Positions 63,876-64,000 of a DNA stretch of 64,000 nt are shown piece by piece. The position numbers were made by a program, and so were the translations under genes. Each line of letters opens with the position of its first letter. Position 1 is the first letter of the stretch. This DNA comes from Vreelandella venusta (lineage in GTDB: Bacteria > Pseudomonadota > Gammaproteobacteria > Pseudomonadales > Halomonadaceae). The notes under the pieces are model-generated. The model was not told where the DNA came from. It saw only the letters and a list, made by a program, of their open reading frames with translations, and did not search any database. The stretch spans positions 62,001-126,000 of the forward strand of contig NZ_BJUL01000003.1 of the NCBI RefSeq assembly GCF_007989605.1. The letters run 5' to 3'.

Positions 63876-64000
63876 ACCTGCTCCCCTGGAGAGGCAGGTT
63901 CCGTAGCCGCGCGATTATCTTGTCGGGTCAGCCCCGCTAACGGGTGCTGCTGCAGGCTAGGTAGGGCTAGCCCGCTTGCGTCAAACAGATGGGCGCGCTC
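63872..64000 (-). CDS. MalK-type ABC transporter ATP-binding protein (C-terminal end only)
   Basis: Only about 42 codons are inside the window, ending at TGA 63872-63874. The readable tail ERAHLFDASGLALPSLQQHP is the C-terminal OB-fold end typical of MalK/SmoK/UgpC sugar-transporter ATPases (HLFDA near the end). The tail after it is longer than usual. The rest of the polyol transporter must lie to the right of the window. It overlaps the next gene's ATG, so the ATPase and catabolic genes are one operon. Confidence 0.8.
   Translation of the reverse strand, partial: ERAHLFDASGLALPSLQQHPLAGLTRQDNRAATEPASPGEQV

Overview
The window looks like chromosomal DNA of a moderately GC-rich gammaproteobacterium, most likely a Halomonas-type organism (Oceanospirillales). 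This is an inference from protein character: GtsABC-type glucose ABC genes, a chitoporin/Nag cluster, a gltA-sdh-suc block, a DusA and a MtlK/XylB polyol operon. No rRNA, transposase, phage gene or CRISPR array was seen. Two tRNA genes are present. Both window edges cut through genes of sugar ABC transporters.

Layout. (1) 1-5110, minus strand: sugar ABC permeases and binding protein (GtsCBA type) followed upstream by a GltR/GtrS-like two-component system. (2) 5210-17761, minus strand: a HAD phosphatase, then a chitooligosaccharide/N-acetylglucosamine locus. It encodes the repressor NagR, the deacetylase NagA, the deaminase NagB-II, a private PTS (NagF = EIIA-HPr-EI; NagE = EIIC-EIIB plus a second, cysteine-less EIIB), a chitoporin and a GH20 hexosaminidase. 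A promoter with duplicated operator elements lies in front of nagR. (3) 17930-22139, plus strand: RNase II, then a glycosyltransferase overlapping a flippase-like/LPG-synthase-type membrane protein. (4) 22206-35814: the TCA block sdhCDAB-sucAB-lpdA-sucCD on the minus strand, divergent from gltA. (5) 35956-41952: a 3-hydroxyisobutyrate-dehydrogenase-like gene, a DnaA-box-containing AT-rich spacer, tRNA-Glu, tRNA-Ala, gltX, an S24-like HTH regulator, a lipoprotein and dusA. (6) 42093-47591: a visibly AT-richer segment with an orphan membrane protein and an envelope-modification cassette (dgkA-pap2-eptA) divergent from a PmrAB-like two-component system that has a textbook PmrA-box. (7) 47684-57538: an AstE-like metallohydrolase, an AcrR-like repressor, an alpha/beta hydrolase, a YqiJ/NfeD-like membrane protein and a tolC-acrA-acrB efflux operon with an AcrR-like palindrome in its promoter. 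(8) 57836-64000, minus strand: a fructosamine-kinase-family gene, then a polyol operon (MalK-type ATPase tail, HAD phosphatase, sorbitol dehydrogenase, FrcK-like kinase, mannitol dehydrogenase, xylulokinase).

Most of the window is well-understood metabolism. The parts that deserve attention are the lipid-A-type modification cassette with its regulatory box, the tandem EIIB domains in NagE, the NagR and AcrR operator architecture, the orphan DnaA-box region, the structured sucA leader, and the glycosyltransferase/flippase-like pair. No clearly new multi-gene defence or signalling system was found.
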